49,677 bases of DNA, from contig JAFWWO010000021.1 of NCBI GenBank assembly GCA_017523325.1, positions 1 through 49,677 of the forward strand. Direction: 5' to 3'. Positions 42,284-49,677 of the stretch are shown here, piece after piece. The notes beneath the pieces were generated by a model, which searched no databases, was not told the DNA's origin, and saw only the letters and a list, made by a program, of their open reading frames with translations. This DNA is from Anaerotignum sp. GTDB taxonomy: Bacteria; Bacillota; Clostridia; Lachnospirales; Anaerotignaceae. The position numbers and the translations under genes are program-made. Position 1 is the first letter of the stretch, and each line of letters begins with the position of its first letter.

Positions 42284-43041
42284 ATACAGGGATTCATAAC
42301 AGCTGTGGACTGTGCCGTATTGATATGCAGCATATCACTGTGACCAGTGGAGAGGATACCCTGCTGGAGGATGTCAATCTGACCTTTCATTGTGGGGAAC
42401 TGACAGCTCTTATCGGCAGAAACGGTGCGGGTAAGACTACATTATTAAAGGCATTACTGGGGGAACGTCAATATAAAGGCAGAATTCATTTTACGGACCA
42501 TAACGGAACGGAGGTACCGGTGCCCAAAATCGGCTATGTACCCCAGCAGATGGATTTTGATAAAAGTATGCCTGTAACGGTTTCCGATTTTATGGCGGCG
42601 GCAAAGGGCGGCTACGGGGTCTGGCTTGGCAAAAACAGAAAAAGAAAGCAGGAAATACAGCATATGCTGGAGGAAATGGATTGCGGATATTTGGCGCATC
42701 GGCGGTTGGGTGCTCTTAGCGGCGGGGAATTGCAGCGGGTGCTCCTTGCACTGGCTACGGACCCTGTGCCCGATTTATTGGTGCTGGACGAGCCGGTTTC
42801 CGGCGTGGATTTGGCGGGGCTGGATTTGTTTTATAAACGAGTGACGGAGCTACGGGATAAACAGCATATGGCAGTGCTTTTGGTTTCTCATGATTTGGGG
42901 CTGATACAGAAATATGCCGATAGGGTGGTATTGCTGGATAAAACCGTGGTGGCACAAGGCGAAGCGGAAACGGTCTTTGCTGCGAAGGAATTTCGGGAAA
43001 CCTTTGGCTTTGCACCGGGGGAGGTGGCGGTATGGAAATGA
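42280..43041 (+). CDS. znuC: Zinc ABC transporter ATPase ZnuC
   Basis: 253 residues. Walker A GRNGAGKTT (about 49-57), Q-loop GYVPQQMDFD, signature LSGGELQR, Walker B LLVLDEPVSGVD, switch VLLVSHDLGL. The extra N-terminal segment (GIHNSCGLCRIDMQ) contains a CxxC. ATG at 42280 overlaps the znuA stop; the six upstream codons lie inside znuA. It overlaps znuB by 10 bases. Confidence 0.95.
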   Translation: MNTGIHNSCGLCRIDMQHITVTSGEDTLLEDVNLTFHCGELTALIGRNGAGKTTLLKALLGERQYKGRIHFTDHNGTEVPVPKIGYVPQQMDFDKSMPVTVSDFMAAAKGGYGVWLGKNRKRKQEIQHMLEEMDCGYLAHRRLGALSGGELQRVLLALATDPVPDLLVLDEPVSGVDLAGLDLFYKRVTELRDKQHMAVLLVSHDLGLIQKYADRVVLLDKTVVAQGEAETVFAAKEFRETFGFAPGEVAVWK

Positions 43042-43868
43042 TATATGGCTTTTTGGAGAGCCTGCCTTTCTCCATGTTTCACTATGATTTCATGAAAAAT
43101 GCCTTTTTGGCGTCCATATTGATTACACCCCTGTTTGCCCTGCTGGGGACGATGGCGGTCAATAACAAAATGGCCTTTTTTTCCGATGCTTTGGGGCATA
43201 GTGCTTTTACCGGCATCGGACTGGGGGTGTTATTGGGGCTGAATGATCCCCTTTTTGCCATGCTTGCCTTCGGGATTTTTCTGGGGCTGGTGATTACAAG
43301 GGTAAAGGCGGCGAATATGGTTTCTTCCGATACGGTCATTAGTGTATTTTCCTCAGCGGCATTGGCATTGGGCATTGTAATCCTTTCTGCCAGCGGCGGC
43401 TTTGCCAAGTATTCCGCCTATTTGATTGGGGATATTCTGACTGTGGGGCAGAAGGATTTGCTGGTGATTGCAGGGGTGCTGCTGGTGGCCTATGTGCTTT
43501 GGGCGGTGCTGTATAATCCCCTGCTTTTGGTCAGCGTGAACCGTTCCTTGGCGGCCAGCCGTGGGGTACGGGTGCTTTTGGTGGAAAATATATTTGTGAT
43601 GATGGTGGCGGTGGCGGTCATGGTTTCCATTCGCTGGGTGGGGATATTGCTCATCAATTCCCTGCTGATTTTGCCGGCAGCGGCGGCCAGAAATATTGCC
43701 GGCGGGGCAGGGAGCTATCATTGGACGGCAACGGTGTTTGCCTTAATATCTTCTCTGGTGGGGCTTACAGTCTCCTATATTTGGAATACCTCTGCCGGAG
43801 CGACCATGGTTCTGACGGCGGCAGTTTTATTTTTCCTGACGTATGCAATCGGAAGGCTTAGGAAATAA
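43032..43868 (+). CDS. znuB: Zinc ABC transporter permease ZnuB
   Basis: 278 residues with about eight membrane helices, typical of the ABC-3 metal permease family: FLASILITPLFALLGTMAVNNKMAFFSDALGHSAFTGIGLGVLL, SSDTVISVFSSAALALGI, then MVSIRWVGILLINSLLILPAAAARN. It forms the pore for zinc (or manganese; zinc is favoured by the His-rich ZnuA). Last transport gene of the operon; a small TSCPD protein follows 61 bases later. Confidence 0.95.
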   Translation: MEMIYGFLESLPFSMFHYDFMKNAFLASILITPLFALLGTMAVNNKMAFFSDALGHSAFTGIGLGVLLGLNDPLFAMLAFGIFLGLVITRVKAANMVSSDTVISVFSSAALALGIVILSASGGFAKYSAYLIGDILTVGQKDLLVIAGVLLVAYVLWAVLYNPLLLVSVNRSLAASRGVRVLLVENIFVMMVAVAVMVSIRWVGILLINSLLILPAAAARNIAGGAGSYHWTATVFALISSLVGLTVSYIWNTSAGATMVLTAAVLFFLTYAIGRLRK

Positions 43869-43929
43869 AAAGGGTTGAACTTTGGCAGGTTTTGTGTTAT
43901 CTTTCTCTGGAACGGAAAGGGGCGAAGAT

Positions 43930-44181
43930 ATGCATATTACTTACAATACAAAAGGCATCTGTGCCGCAAGAGTGGAATGTGACATTGAGGACGGCGTAGT
44001 GAAAAATATCGAATTTTTGGGCGGCTGCGACGGCAACCATAAGGGGCTGGCGGCTCTGGCAGAGGGCATGACTCCCGAGGAGGCGGCAAAGCGTCTGCGG
44101 GGCATTACCTGCGGCAGAAGGGATACCAGCTGTCCCGATCAGTTGGCGCGGGCATTGGAGGAATTTTTAGAAAACCGGTGA
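43930..44181 (+). CDS. TSCPD-domain protein (TIGR03905 type)
   Basis: 83 residues: YNTKGICAARVECDIEDGVV near the start, FLGGCDGNHKGLAAL in the middle, and ITCGRRDTSCPDQLARAL at the end, the TSCPD signature also found at the C-terminus of class II ribonucleotide reductases. Function of the stand-alone protein is unknown. ATG at 43930 has GGGGCGA; the 16-codon upstream extension is not supported by a ribosome site. Confidence 0.85.
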   Translation: MHITYNTKGICAARVECDIEDGVVKNIEFLGGCDGNHKGLAALAEGMTPEEAAKRLRGITCGRRDTSCPDQLARALEEFLENR

Positions 44182-44249
44182 AAATTGCCTCGAAAAAGAG
44201 AAAAAATATACAAAAACCTTGAAATCTTTGGGATTTCTATGATTTTCTG

Positions 44250-44278
44250 TTGACACGAATAGGGACTTGTGTTATTCT
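44250..44278 (+). promoter_or_regulatory. Sigma-A promoter of the rpmG-secE-nusG operon
   Basis: TTGACA (44250-44255), 17-base spacer, TATTCT (44273-44278). A short AAGAC/GTCTT hairpin followed by T8 (about 44285-44303) lies at the predicted 5' end and might attenuate transcription. Confidence 0.75.
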
Positions 44279-44338
44279 TTATGGGAAGACGCAGGTCTTT
44301 TTTTTGTGTCAAAATATCATCAGACGGAGGTGAAAATC

Positions 44339-44488
44339 TTGAGAACTAGGATTACCTTGGCTTGCACAGAGTGCAAACAGAGAAACTACAGCACGACGAA
44401 GGACAAGAAAGTGATGCCTGACAGAATGGAAATTAAAAAATATTGTAAATTCTGTAAAGCTCATACATTACACAAGGAAACGAAGTAA
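44339..44488 (+). CDS. rpmG: 50S ribosomal protein L33
   Basis: 49 residues. [23 protein letters not shown], then [16 protein letters not shown]: the zinc-binding (C+) form with both CxxC pairs. TTG start with CGGAGGTG upstream; the longer frame begins inside the promoter. rpmG-secE-nusG is the common order in Firmicutes. Confidence 0.96.
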   Translation: MRTRITLACTECKQRNYSTTKDKKVMPDRMEIKKYCKFCKAHTLHKETK

Positions 44489-44521
44489 TGTAGGGTGACA
44501 CCGAAATAAGGAAGTGAGCAT

Positions 44522-44788
44522 ATGGAAGAAAACAACATCACAAACCAAACGAACGAAGAAAAGAAAACAAAACCGACACCGACGGCAACGAAGAAGAAAG
44601 ACAATGACAAGGATTCTTTTGCGGATTATAAGGCGGAATTCAAAAAAATCATTTGGCCCAGCCGCACGGATCTGGTAAAGCGTACTGCTACTGTTATTGT
44701 TACATCCTTAATCGTAGGCGTTATTATTTTCTGTATGGATACGGTGTTCTCCGCCGGTTACAGTGCGATCATCGGTCTTTTAGGTTAA
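44522..44788 (+). CDS. secE: Preprotein translocase subunit SecE
   Basis: 88 residues. A charged, Thr/Lys-rich N-terminus, the amphipathic segment YKAEFKKIIWPSRTDLVKRT (about 39-58) that contacts SecY, and one membrane helix (about 60-82). Single-helix form as in Gram-positive bacteria. GGAAGTGAG precedes the ATG. Confidence 0.96.
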   Translation: MEENNITNQTNEEKKTKPTPTATKKKDNDKDSFADYKAEFKKIIWPSRTDLVKRTATVIVTSLIVGVIIFCMDTVFSAGYSAIIGLLG

Positions 44789-44817
44789 GAAAAAACGAAT
44801 AGAAAAAGGATGGTAGT

Positions 44818-45372
44818 ATGTCTGAAGAAATCAATAAGCCCGAAGAGATCAATGTGCCTGATGAAGCAAGATGGTACGTTGTGCATACCTATTCCGGGTA
44901 CGAAAACAAGGTAAAGGCCAACATCGAAAAAACAGTGGAAAACAGAGGGATGCAGGATCAGATTTATGAGGTCAGCGTGCCTTTGCAGGACGTTGTGGAG
45001 ATGAAAGATGGTCAGAAGAAAACGGTGCAGCGTAAGGTGTTCCCCGGCTATGTACTGCTGAAAATGATTATGAACGATGAAACGTGGTACGTTGTCAGAA
45101 ACACAAGGGGCGTTACAAGCTTCGTTGGTCCGGGCTCCAAGCCGGTTCCATTGACGGACGCAGAGGTTCGTGCCATGGGTATTGGTGGCGAGGTGGAAAA
45201 TCTGGATGTGGAAGTAGGCGATACGGTTCGTGTTGCTGCCGGTCCATTTGCGGATTCCGTTGGTCAGATCAAAGAAATCAACGCCAACAAAAAGACGTTG
45301 GTCGTAAATCTTTCCATCTTTGGCAGAGAAACCCCGGTAGAGCTTGATTTCGCTCAGATCGATAAGCTTTGA
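44818..45372 (+). CDS. nusG: Transcription termination/antitermination factor NusG
   Basis: 184 residues. NGN domain (ARWYVVHTYSGYENKVKANIEK ... VFPGYVLLKM ... WYVVRNTRGVTSFVG) and C-terminal KOW domain (VGDTVRVAAGPFADSVGQIKEIN). Couples RNA polymerase to ribosomes or Rho. The N-terminal 16 residues are a short extra acidic extension. Confidence 0.97.
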   Translation: MSEEINKPEEINVPDEARWYVVHTYSGYENKVKANIEKTVENRGMQDQIYEVSVPLQDVVEMKDGQKKTVQRKVFPGYVLLKMIMNDETWYVVRNTRGVTSFVGPGSKPVPLTDAEVRAMGIGGEVENLDVEVGDTVRVAAGPFADSVGQIKEINANKKTLVVNLSIFGRETPVELDFAQIDKL

Positions 45373-45409
45373 GAATAAGCATTCAAAATTTTTTTTTAAG
45401 TCAATCGTT

Positions 45410-45461
45410 TTAAGGCAGGCAATCCTGCCCGGTGGGAGGGAAAATCCCCGCTAATTACCAC
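45410..45461 (+). ncRNA. Leader element before rplK (probable L1-responsive motif, copy 1)
   Basis: GGCAGG/CCTGCC hairpin (about 45415-45430), then GTGGGAGGG (45432-45440), CCCC, and ATTACCAC (45454-45461); GTGG pairs with CCAC around an inner GGG/CCC stem. The same motif recurs before rplA. Confidence 0.5.
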
Positions 45462-45480
45462 ATTTATAGGAGGTGCCATC

Positions 45481-45906
45481 ATGGCAAAGAAAGTAACTGG
45501 TTATATCAAATTACAGATTCCTGCAGGCAAAGCAACCCCCGCTCCCCCTGTTGGTCCCGCATTGGGTCAGCATGGTGTGAACATCATGGGCTTCTGTAAG
45601 GAATTTAACGAAAAAACAGCTTCTCAGGGTGGTCTGATTATCCCTGTTGTGATCACAGTATATCAGGACAGAAGCTATAGCTTCATTACAAAAACACCCC
45701 CTGCAGCCGTACTGCTGAAAAAAGCAGCCGGTATCGAATCCGGTTCCGGTGTGCCCAACAAAACAAAGGTTGCGAAAGTACCCAAGGCTGAAGTAATGAA
45801 GATTGCTGAGCTGAAAATGCCCGATTTGAATGCGGCGGATGTTGACGCTGCATATAGAATGATCTGCGGCACAGCAAGAAGCATGGGTATCGTTGTTGAG
45901 GAATAA
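45481..45906 (+). CDS. rplK: 50S ribosomal protein L11
   Basis: 141 residues, full length. [20 protein letters not shown], then [22 protein letters not shown]; the C-terminal RNA-binding domain ends VRGT-like ([15 protein letters not shown]). Forms the GTPase-associated stalk base with L10/L12. AGGAGGTG precedes the ATG. Confidence 0.98.
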   Translation: MAKKVTGYIKLQIPAGKATPAPPVGPALGQHGVNIMGFCKEFNEKTASQGGLIIPVVITVYQDRSYSFITKTPPAAVLLKKAAGIESGSGVPNKTKVAKVPKAEVMKIAELKMPDLNAADVDAAYRMICGTARSMGIVVEE

Positions 45907-45924
45907 GCCGGTTAAAAGAAACGG

Positions 45925-45958
45925 CGCAAGTGGGAGGGAATTCTCCCGATATTACCAC
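45925..45958 (+). ncRNA. Leader element before rplA (probable L1-responsive motif, copy 2)
   Basis: GTGGGAGGG (45930-45938), CTCCC, ATTACCAC (45951-45958): same order and pairing as the element before rplK. Known autoregulation of the L11-L1 operon by L1 makes it the likely ligand; by-eye assignment. Confidence 0.5.
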
Positions 45959-45975
45959 ATAAGGAGGTCACGAAA

Positions 45976-46671
45976 GTGAAAAGAGGAAAAAAATATAGCG
46001 AGGCAGCAAAACTCGTTGACAAGGCAATGCTTTACGATACAGCGGAAGCCATTGACTTGGTACAGAAAACAGCTACAACAAAATTTGATTCTACTGTAGA
46101 AGCACATATTCGTTTGGGTGTTGACAGCAGACATGCTGATCAGCAGGTTCGTGGTGCCGTAGTTCTTCCCCACGGTACAGGTAAAACAGTTCGTGTATTG
46201 GTATTCGCAAAGGGCGACAAGGCTGAAGAAGCACTTGCAGCCGGTGCGGATTTCGTAGGAGCAGAGGATCTGATTCCCAAGATCCAGAATGAAAACTGGT
46301 TCGGTTTCGACGTTGCAGTTGCAACACCTGATATGATGGGCGTTGTAGGTCGTCTGGGCCGTGTATTGGGTCCCAAAGGCCTGATGCCTAACCCCAAGGC
46401 CGGCACAGTAACCATGGACGTTACAAAAGCCATCAATGACATCAAGTCCGGTAAGATTGAATACCGTCTGGATAAGACAAACATCATTCATGTTCCTGTA
46501 GGCAAGGTATCTTTTGGTTCCGAGAAACTGGGAGAAAACTTCCAGACTCTGATGAGTGCAATTATAAAAGCAAAGCCCACAGCAGCAAAAGGTCAGTATC
46601 TTAAGAGCGTTGTGCTGACAAGCACGATGGGCCCCGGCATAAAAGTAAATCCTGCAAAAATTTCCGAATAA
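45976..46671 (+). CDS. rplA: 50S ribosomal protein L1
   Basis: 231 residues, full length. GTG start behind [27 protein letters not shown], then [21 protein letters not shown] and a final GPGIKVNP. L1 builds the E-site stalk and represses its own operon by binding a leader RNA. Confidence 0.98.
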   Translation: MKRGKKYSEAAKLVDKAMLYDTAEAIDLVQKTATTKFDSTVEAHIRLGVDSRHADQQVRGAVVLPHGTGKTVRVLVFAKGDKAEEALAAGADFVGAEDLIPKIQNENWFGFDVAVATPDMMGVVGRLGRVLGPKGLMPNPKAGTVTMDVTKAINDIKSGKIEYRLDKTNIIHVPVGKVSFGSEKLGENFQTLMSAIIKAKPTAAKGQYLKSVVLTSTMGPGIKVNPAKISE

Positions 46672-46686
46672 TTAGGAAGGAAAGTC

Positions 46687-46715
46687 TTGACAGGAGCTTG
46701 TTTATCAAGTAAAAT
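46687..46715 (+). promoter_or_regulatory. Sigma-A promoter for rplJ-rplL
   Basis: TTGACA (46687-46692), 17-base spacer, TAAAAT (46710-46715), just after the rplA stop. Confidence 0.75.
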
Positions 46716-46729
46716 AAACAAGTTGAAAG

Positions 46730-46838
46730 AAAATCTCATATTGCCGTAGACAGCAGGTGCAGTTTTTGCGTAAATCCTGCCGAGGAGATTGCGAATTTGA
46801 GCGGTAAGCCTCTTTGTCTATGTGCAAAGAGGCTTTTT
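46730..46838 (+). ncRNA. L10 leader with attenuator
   Basis: The L10-L12 binding core is clear: GCCGTAGACAGCAGGTGC (from 46743) and AATCCTGCCGAGG (46773-46785), with CAGCAGG pairing to CCTGC. A terminator follows (GCCTCTTTG 46808-46816 with CAAAGAGGC 46825-46833, then T5), giving feedback control of rplJ-rplL by the L10 complex. Confidence 0.9.
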
Positions 46839-46904
46839 CAGTCCCATGGTTTGGGCATATTTCGGCGAGAGCCGGAACATTGAATTTTAAGGAGGTGTAA
46901 AAAT

Positions 46905-47414
46905 ATGGCAAAGGTTGAACAGAAGCAGGTTATTGTAAACGAAATCAAAGAAAAACTGGAAAAAGCCGCATCTGTTGTCATGGTTGATGCAAGAGGCTTG
47001 ACAGTAGAACAGGACACCGCCCTGAGAAAACAGCTCAGAGATGCCGGTGTTGACTATAAGGTTTACAAAAATACAATGGTGCATTTCGCAATCCAGGGTA
47101 CGCAGTTTGAAGGCCTGGACGAATATTTGGCAGGCCCCAGCACATTTGCATTCAGCTATGAAGATGCCACAGCGGCTGCAAGCATTCTGAATAAAGTGGC
47201 TAAAGATGTAGAAGTGCTGGAATTCAAAGCAGGCGTGGTAGAAGGCGTGCTCTATGATGCGGCAGGCATCACAAAGATTGCAGATATCCCTTCCAGAGAT
47301 GTACTGCTTTCCAAACTGCTGGGCAGCTTCAAGTCCCCTATGTCTTCTTTCGCTCGTGTAATCGATCAGATTGCGCAAAAAGGCGGCGAAGCAGGCGAAG
47401 CGGCAGCGGAATAA
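46905..47414 (+). CDS. rplJ: 50S ribosomal protein L10
   Basis: 169 residues. KQVIVNEIKEKLEKAASVVMVDARGLTVEQ at the N-terminus (rRNA-binding) and a C-terminal helix that carries L7/L12 dimers, with an Ala/Glu/Gly-rich tail. AAGGAGGTG precedes the ATG. Controlled by the L10 leader. Confidence 0.97.
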   Translation: MAKVEQKQVIVNEIKEKLEKAASVVMVDARGLTVEQDTALRKQLRDAGVDYKVYKNTMVHFAIQGTQFEGLDEYLAGPSTFAFSYEDATAAASILNKVAKDVEVLEFKAGVVEGVLYDAAGITKIADIPSRDVLLSKLLGSFKSPMSSFARVIDQIAQKGGEAGEAAAE

Positions 47415-47504
47415 TTTGTAAAAACCCCCTGTTTATCGGGGAAAATGCGGTATAAATTATAATCAAAACAATAACAAACAAAAAATAATCGGAGGTGCTT
47501 TGAA

Positions 47505-47885
47505 ATGGCAAAATTGACAATCGAAGAAATTATCGCAGCTGTAAAAGAGCTTACAGTATTGGAACTGAATGATCTGGTAAAGGCAGCAGAAGAAGAATTT
47601 GGCGTATCCGCAGCAGCAGGCGTTGCAGTAGTAGCAGGCGGCGCAGTAGCAGGCGGCGATGCAGGTGCTGAAAAGACAGAATTCGACGTAGAACTGACAG
47701 ATGTTGGTGCTGAAAAGATTAAAGTAATCAAAGTTGTTCGTGAAGTAACAGGTTTGGGTCTGAAGGAAGCAAAAGAAGCAGTTGATAATGCTCCTAAGGT
47801 TCTGAAAGAATAGGCTTCCAAGGAAGAAGCAGAATCCATCAAAGCAAAACTGGAAGAAGTTGGCGCAAAGGTAACACTGAAGTAA
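47505..47885 (+). CDS. rplL: 50S ribosomal protein L7/L12 with an in-frame TAG codon
   Basis: [25 protein letters not shown] (N-terminal dimerisation), an Ala/Gly hinge, and the C-terminal domain with [20 protein letters not shown]. The frame meets TAG at 47811-47813 right after VLKE (102 residues). Without the TAG it continues in phase for 23 more residues, [19 protein letters not shown] then VTLK and TAA, exactly the normal L7/L12 C-terminus; total 126 positions, normal length. The lost part is the last helix and strand of the factor-binding domain. L12 is essential for translation factor recruitment, so mutation with compensation, readthrough or a sequence error must be considered. Confidence 0.93.
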
Positions 47886-47902
47886 GAACAACTTCCGAAA
47901 AT

Positions 47903-47944
47903 AAAAGCAGAAGAATTTCTCATAGAGAGTTCTTCTGCTTTTTT
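47903..47944 (+). terminator. Terminator after rplL
   Basis: AAAAGCAGAAGAA/TTCTTCTGCTTTT perfect 13-bp stem, then T-rich sequence. It ends the rplJ-rplL transcript; rpoB is not found behind it. Confidence 0.9.
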
Positions 47945-47984
47945 GTTTTTTAGGTTGCATTTTGGTTGGACGGTGCTTTTATAA

Positions 47985-48026
47985 AACGCCCCTTGGCAAA
48001 GGACGAGCCATTTGTCAAGGGGCGTT
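47985..48026 (-). terminator. Hairpin after the recombinase gene
   Basis: AACGCCCCTTGGCAAA pairs with TTTGTCAAGGGGCGTT (one mismatch). On the minus strand it is followed by TTTTAT, consistent with a terminator for the recombinase. Confidence 0.65.
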
Positions 48027-48078
48027 AGTTCCCTGTTCATAAAGAATGTTTATCTTCGAATGGCATCGGCACAGAAAC

Positions 48079-49641
48079 CTATGCCCTTCTTGCTGCAATC
48101 ATTTCATCCACGGGGATATAGCCTACAAGGTCATATTTGATATGGATTCTCTGAACCCTGTGACCGCTGCTCCTATCAGGAGCTTCCACATATATCGCGC
48201 TGATTAGTTCTCTTACCACATAGGCATTGATTTCTTTCAGGTTGATATACTTGTTCGCTCTCTGGATGAATCTTTCCAAATCGCTTATCTTGTTTTCTGC
48301 TTTTAAAATTTCTTCCTCTAAAGCCTGGATATTGGCCCTTAATTCTCGCTGCTCATTCTCATAGCTGTTGGCAACCATGGTGAACTTTTCATCGCTGACT
48401 TTTCCCGTTACATTATCCTCATAAAGACGGATGTAAAAATGATTCAACTCCTCTAATCTTATCTCATCCTTTTTCATTTTCTTGGAAAGAAGCGCGATTG
48501 ATTCTTTGGTCTGCAACGCCAGGGAATCCGTCATACAGGAACGGAAGTAGTCCTCATATTGAGAAACCAGCCCCACAACCTTTTGAATATGCTCCCAGAC
48601 TATCTTTTCCAGAACCACATCCCTAATATAATGCGTGGTACAATCCCTTTTATAACTACGAGCGCTCCCACAGGAGAAGTGGTCTTGTCTTTTCTCAAAA
48701 TACTTGGTCGAGGTGTAATACATCCTCTCTCCGCAATCATGGCAATACATAATCCCGGTAAAGATAGATGTCCTTCCGTATGCCGCCCTTCTGTACCTCT
48801 TTCTCCTAAGTTCCTGAACCTTCTCAAAAATCTCATTTTCGATGATTGCTTCATGATGATTGGGGAAGACCAGTGTATCTTTCTCTTCATTCATCGTTGT
48901 ACGCTTTCCCCACATGGAATGATTTGTGGTTTTGAAGTTTACTAAGCAACCGGTATATTCTTTTCGCTCAAGAATCGAGATGACAGCAGAACTGTTCCAC
49001 CGGTGGTTCTCTGGTGTCGAGTGATGCGGCGTCGTTATGCCGTGGGTGATTTTATGGGCAGCTATGGTCTGTATCTTTTCGCTGGTTAATTGCTTTGCGA
49101 TTTGACCTGGCCCTTTGCCCTCCATACAGAGATTAAAAATCTTCTTTACCACCTCGGCGGCCTCTCCATCCACTATCCAGCTTTTGGAATCATCAGGGTT
49201 TTTCCGATAGCCATATGGTGGCACTCCGCCTAATGGCTCTCCACGTTCCCCCTTGGCTTTGAATGCTGACCGGATTTTTCTGCTGGTATCTCTGGCATAG
49301 AATTCATTGAACCAGTTCCTAATACCCGCGAAGTCATTTTCAATGCTATAGGGATCAATGGTATCGTACTTATCATTTACTGCTATATACCTCACATCAT
49401 GCTTCCGGAAAGTCACATTAGTGTACATCCCGACCATCGTTGAATTCCTGCCCAATCTGGATAAGTCTTTGGTAATGACGGTAGAGATTTTGCCATCCGC
49501 AATATCGTCCAGCATTTTCTGAAACCCAGGCCTATCGAATAATGAGGTGTGATAGCGATAGCGGCAAAAAGCTAATAAAATCAATGGTTTTGCGGACAGC
49601 GGATAGACAGGGAATGTGTTAAAAACTGAATACGCACACAA
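48079..49641 (-). pseudogene. Large serine recombinase lacking its catalytic N-terminus
   Basis: From residue 35 (FDRPGFQKMLDDIADGKIST) the protein matches TnpX/TndX-type recombinases: VITKDLSRLGRN, YIAVNDKYDT, SAFKAKGERGEPLGGVPPYGY, the recombinase domain with ERKEYTGCLVNFKTT, a zinc-ribbon (CHDCGERM ... CGSARSYKRDC) and a C-terminal coiled coil. The preceding ~70 residues of a normal enzyme, with the nucleophilic serine (Y-x-R-x-S), are absent. Residues 1-34 (MCAYSVFNTFPVYPL...) are unrelated and hydrophobic. The gene is therefore truncated at about 49540 and should be inactive. It lies on the opposite strand to the ribosomal genes, between rplL and the expected rpoB. Confidence 0.85.
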
Positions 49642-49677
49642 ACGGCGTTACCTTAACCCCTTTGGGGGAGAAAGTAA
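49540..49677. other. Sequence beyond the recombinase breakpoint
   Basis: No recognisable gene on either strand. It replaces the 5' end of the recombinase gene, so it is either the other side of a rearrangement or the insertion of a second element that continues off the right edge. Confidence 0.5.

Noticed and set aside
44182..44520. tRNA-Trp gene, often found near rpmG-secE
   Set aside because: No cloverleaf or conserved T-loop sequence could be found in the spacers.
47985..48026. Terminal inverted repeat of a transposon
   Set aside because: The two arms form one compact hairpin with a short loop beside the recombinase stop codon, which fits a terminator better.

Overview
The window looks like chromosomal DNA of a strictly anaerobic, endospore-forming member of the Clostridia, probably Lachnospiraceae-like (inference, not tested). 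Pointers are the class III (anaerobic) ribonucleotide reductase pair nrdD/nrdG, a 2[4Fe-4S] ferredoxin, the sporulation-type LonB beside LonA, a YlmC/YmxH-type PRC-barrel protein, a Cys-rich small protein behind a sigma-E-like promoter, strong AGGAGG ribosome sites, and the rpmG-secE-nusG-rplK-rplA-rplJ-rplL order. No tRNA, rRNA or CRISPR array was found.

Layout. 1-1.5 kb: an AT-rich accessory stretch on the minus strand with four small membrane-protein genes and three copies of a ~100-bp repeat, two of them with a complete terminator. 1.5-3.2 kb: mgtE behind a leader that encodes a 35-residue peptide and an antiterminator/terminator pair. 3.2-9.4 kb: bioY, a zinc-ribbon membrane protein, then lonB-lonA-engB. 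9.5-11.3 kb: an ECF sigma factor, a probable anti-sigma factor and two membrane proteins. 11.3-16.2 kb: a structured RNA candidate, alanyl-tRNA editing protein, aminopeptidase P, a DUF2161 protein, YccF, a DUF218 protein and YbjQ. 16.2-18.3 kb (minus): a PadR/DUF2812 pair and a Fur/PerR-family regulator. 18.4-23.2 kb: trmL, nrdG, nrdD, ylmC-like and nrdR; nrdD has a tandem NrdR box 31 bp apart, so regulator and target are neighbours. 23.2-27.9 kb: the Cys-rich protein, an unknown protein and addA without addB.

28.0-40.1 kb is an accessory island that begins directly after a 3'-truncated EamA transporter remnant. It encodes what appears to be a complete heme-acquisition system: a DtxR-family regulator with a long extra C-terminus, a secreted NEAT-like/SLH surface protein, a membrane-anchored Shp-type heme-binding protein, an IsdE-like lipoprotein, a FecCD permease (frameshifted here), an ATPase fused to a DUF454 membrane domain, and a CydDC-like heterodimeric ABC pair. 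Heme would pass from the S-layer protein to Shp, to the lipoprotein, to the importer. The order recalls the streptococcal shr/shp/sia locus, which is also controlled by a DtxR-family protein.

40.2-44.2 kb: ferredoxin, gamma-carbonic-anhydrase-like protein, and a zinc ABC importer (His-rich ZnuA, ZnuC, ZnuB) behind a promoter with a candidate Zur site. 44.2-47.9 kb: the ribosomal/transcription operon with ribosomal-protein leaders; rplL carries an in-frame TAG that would remove its last 23 residues. 48.1-49.6 kb: a large serine recombinase without its catalytic N-terminus sits where rpoB would be expected, so the right edge is probably the end of a mobile element.

Most striking: the rplL amber codon, the mgtE leader whose peptide and RNA pairing fit magnesium sensing by ribosome drop-off, the ATPase-DUF454 fusion in the heme island, and the repeat/small-gene cluster at the left edge.
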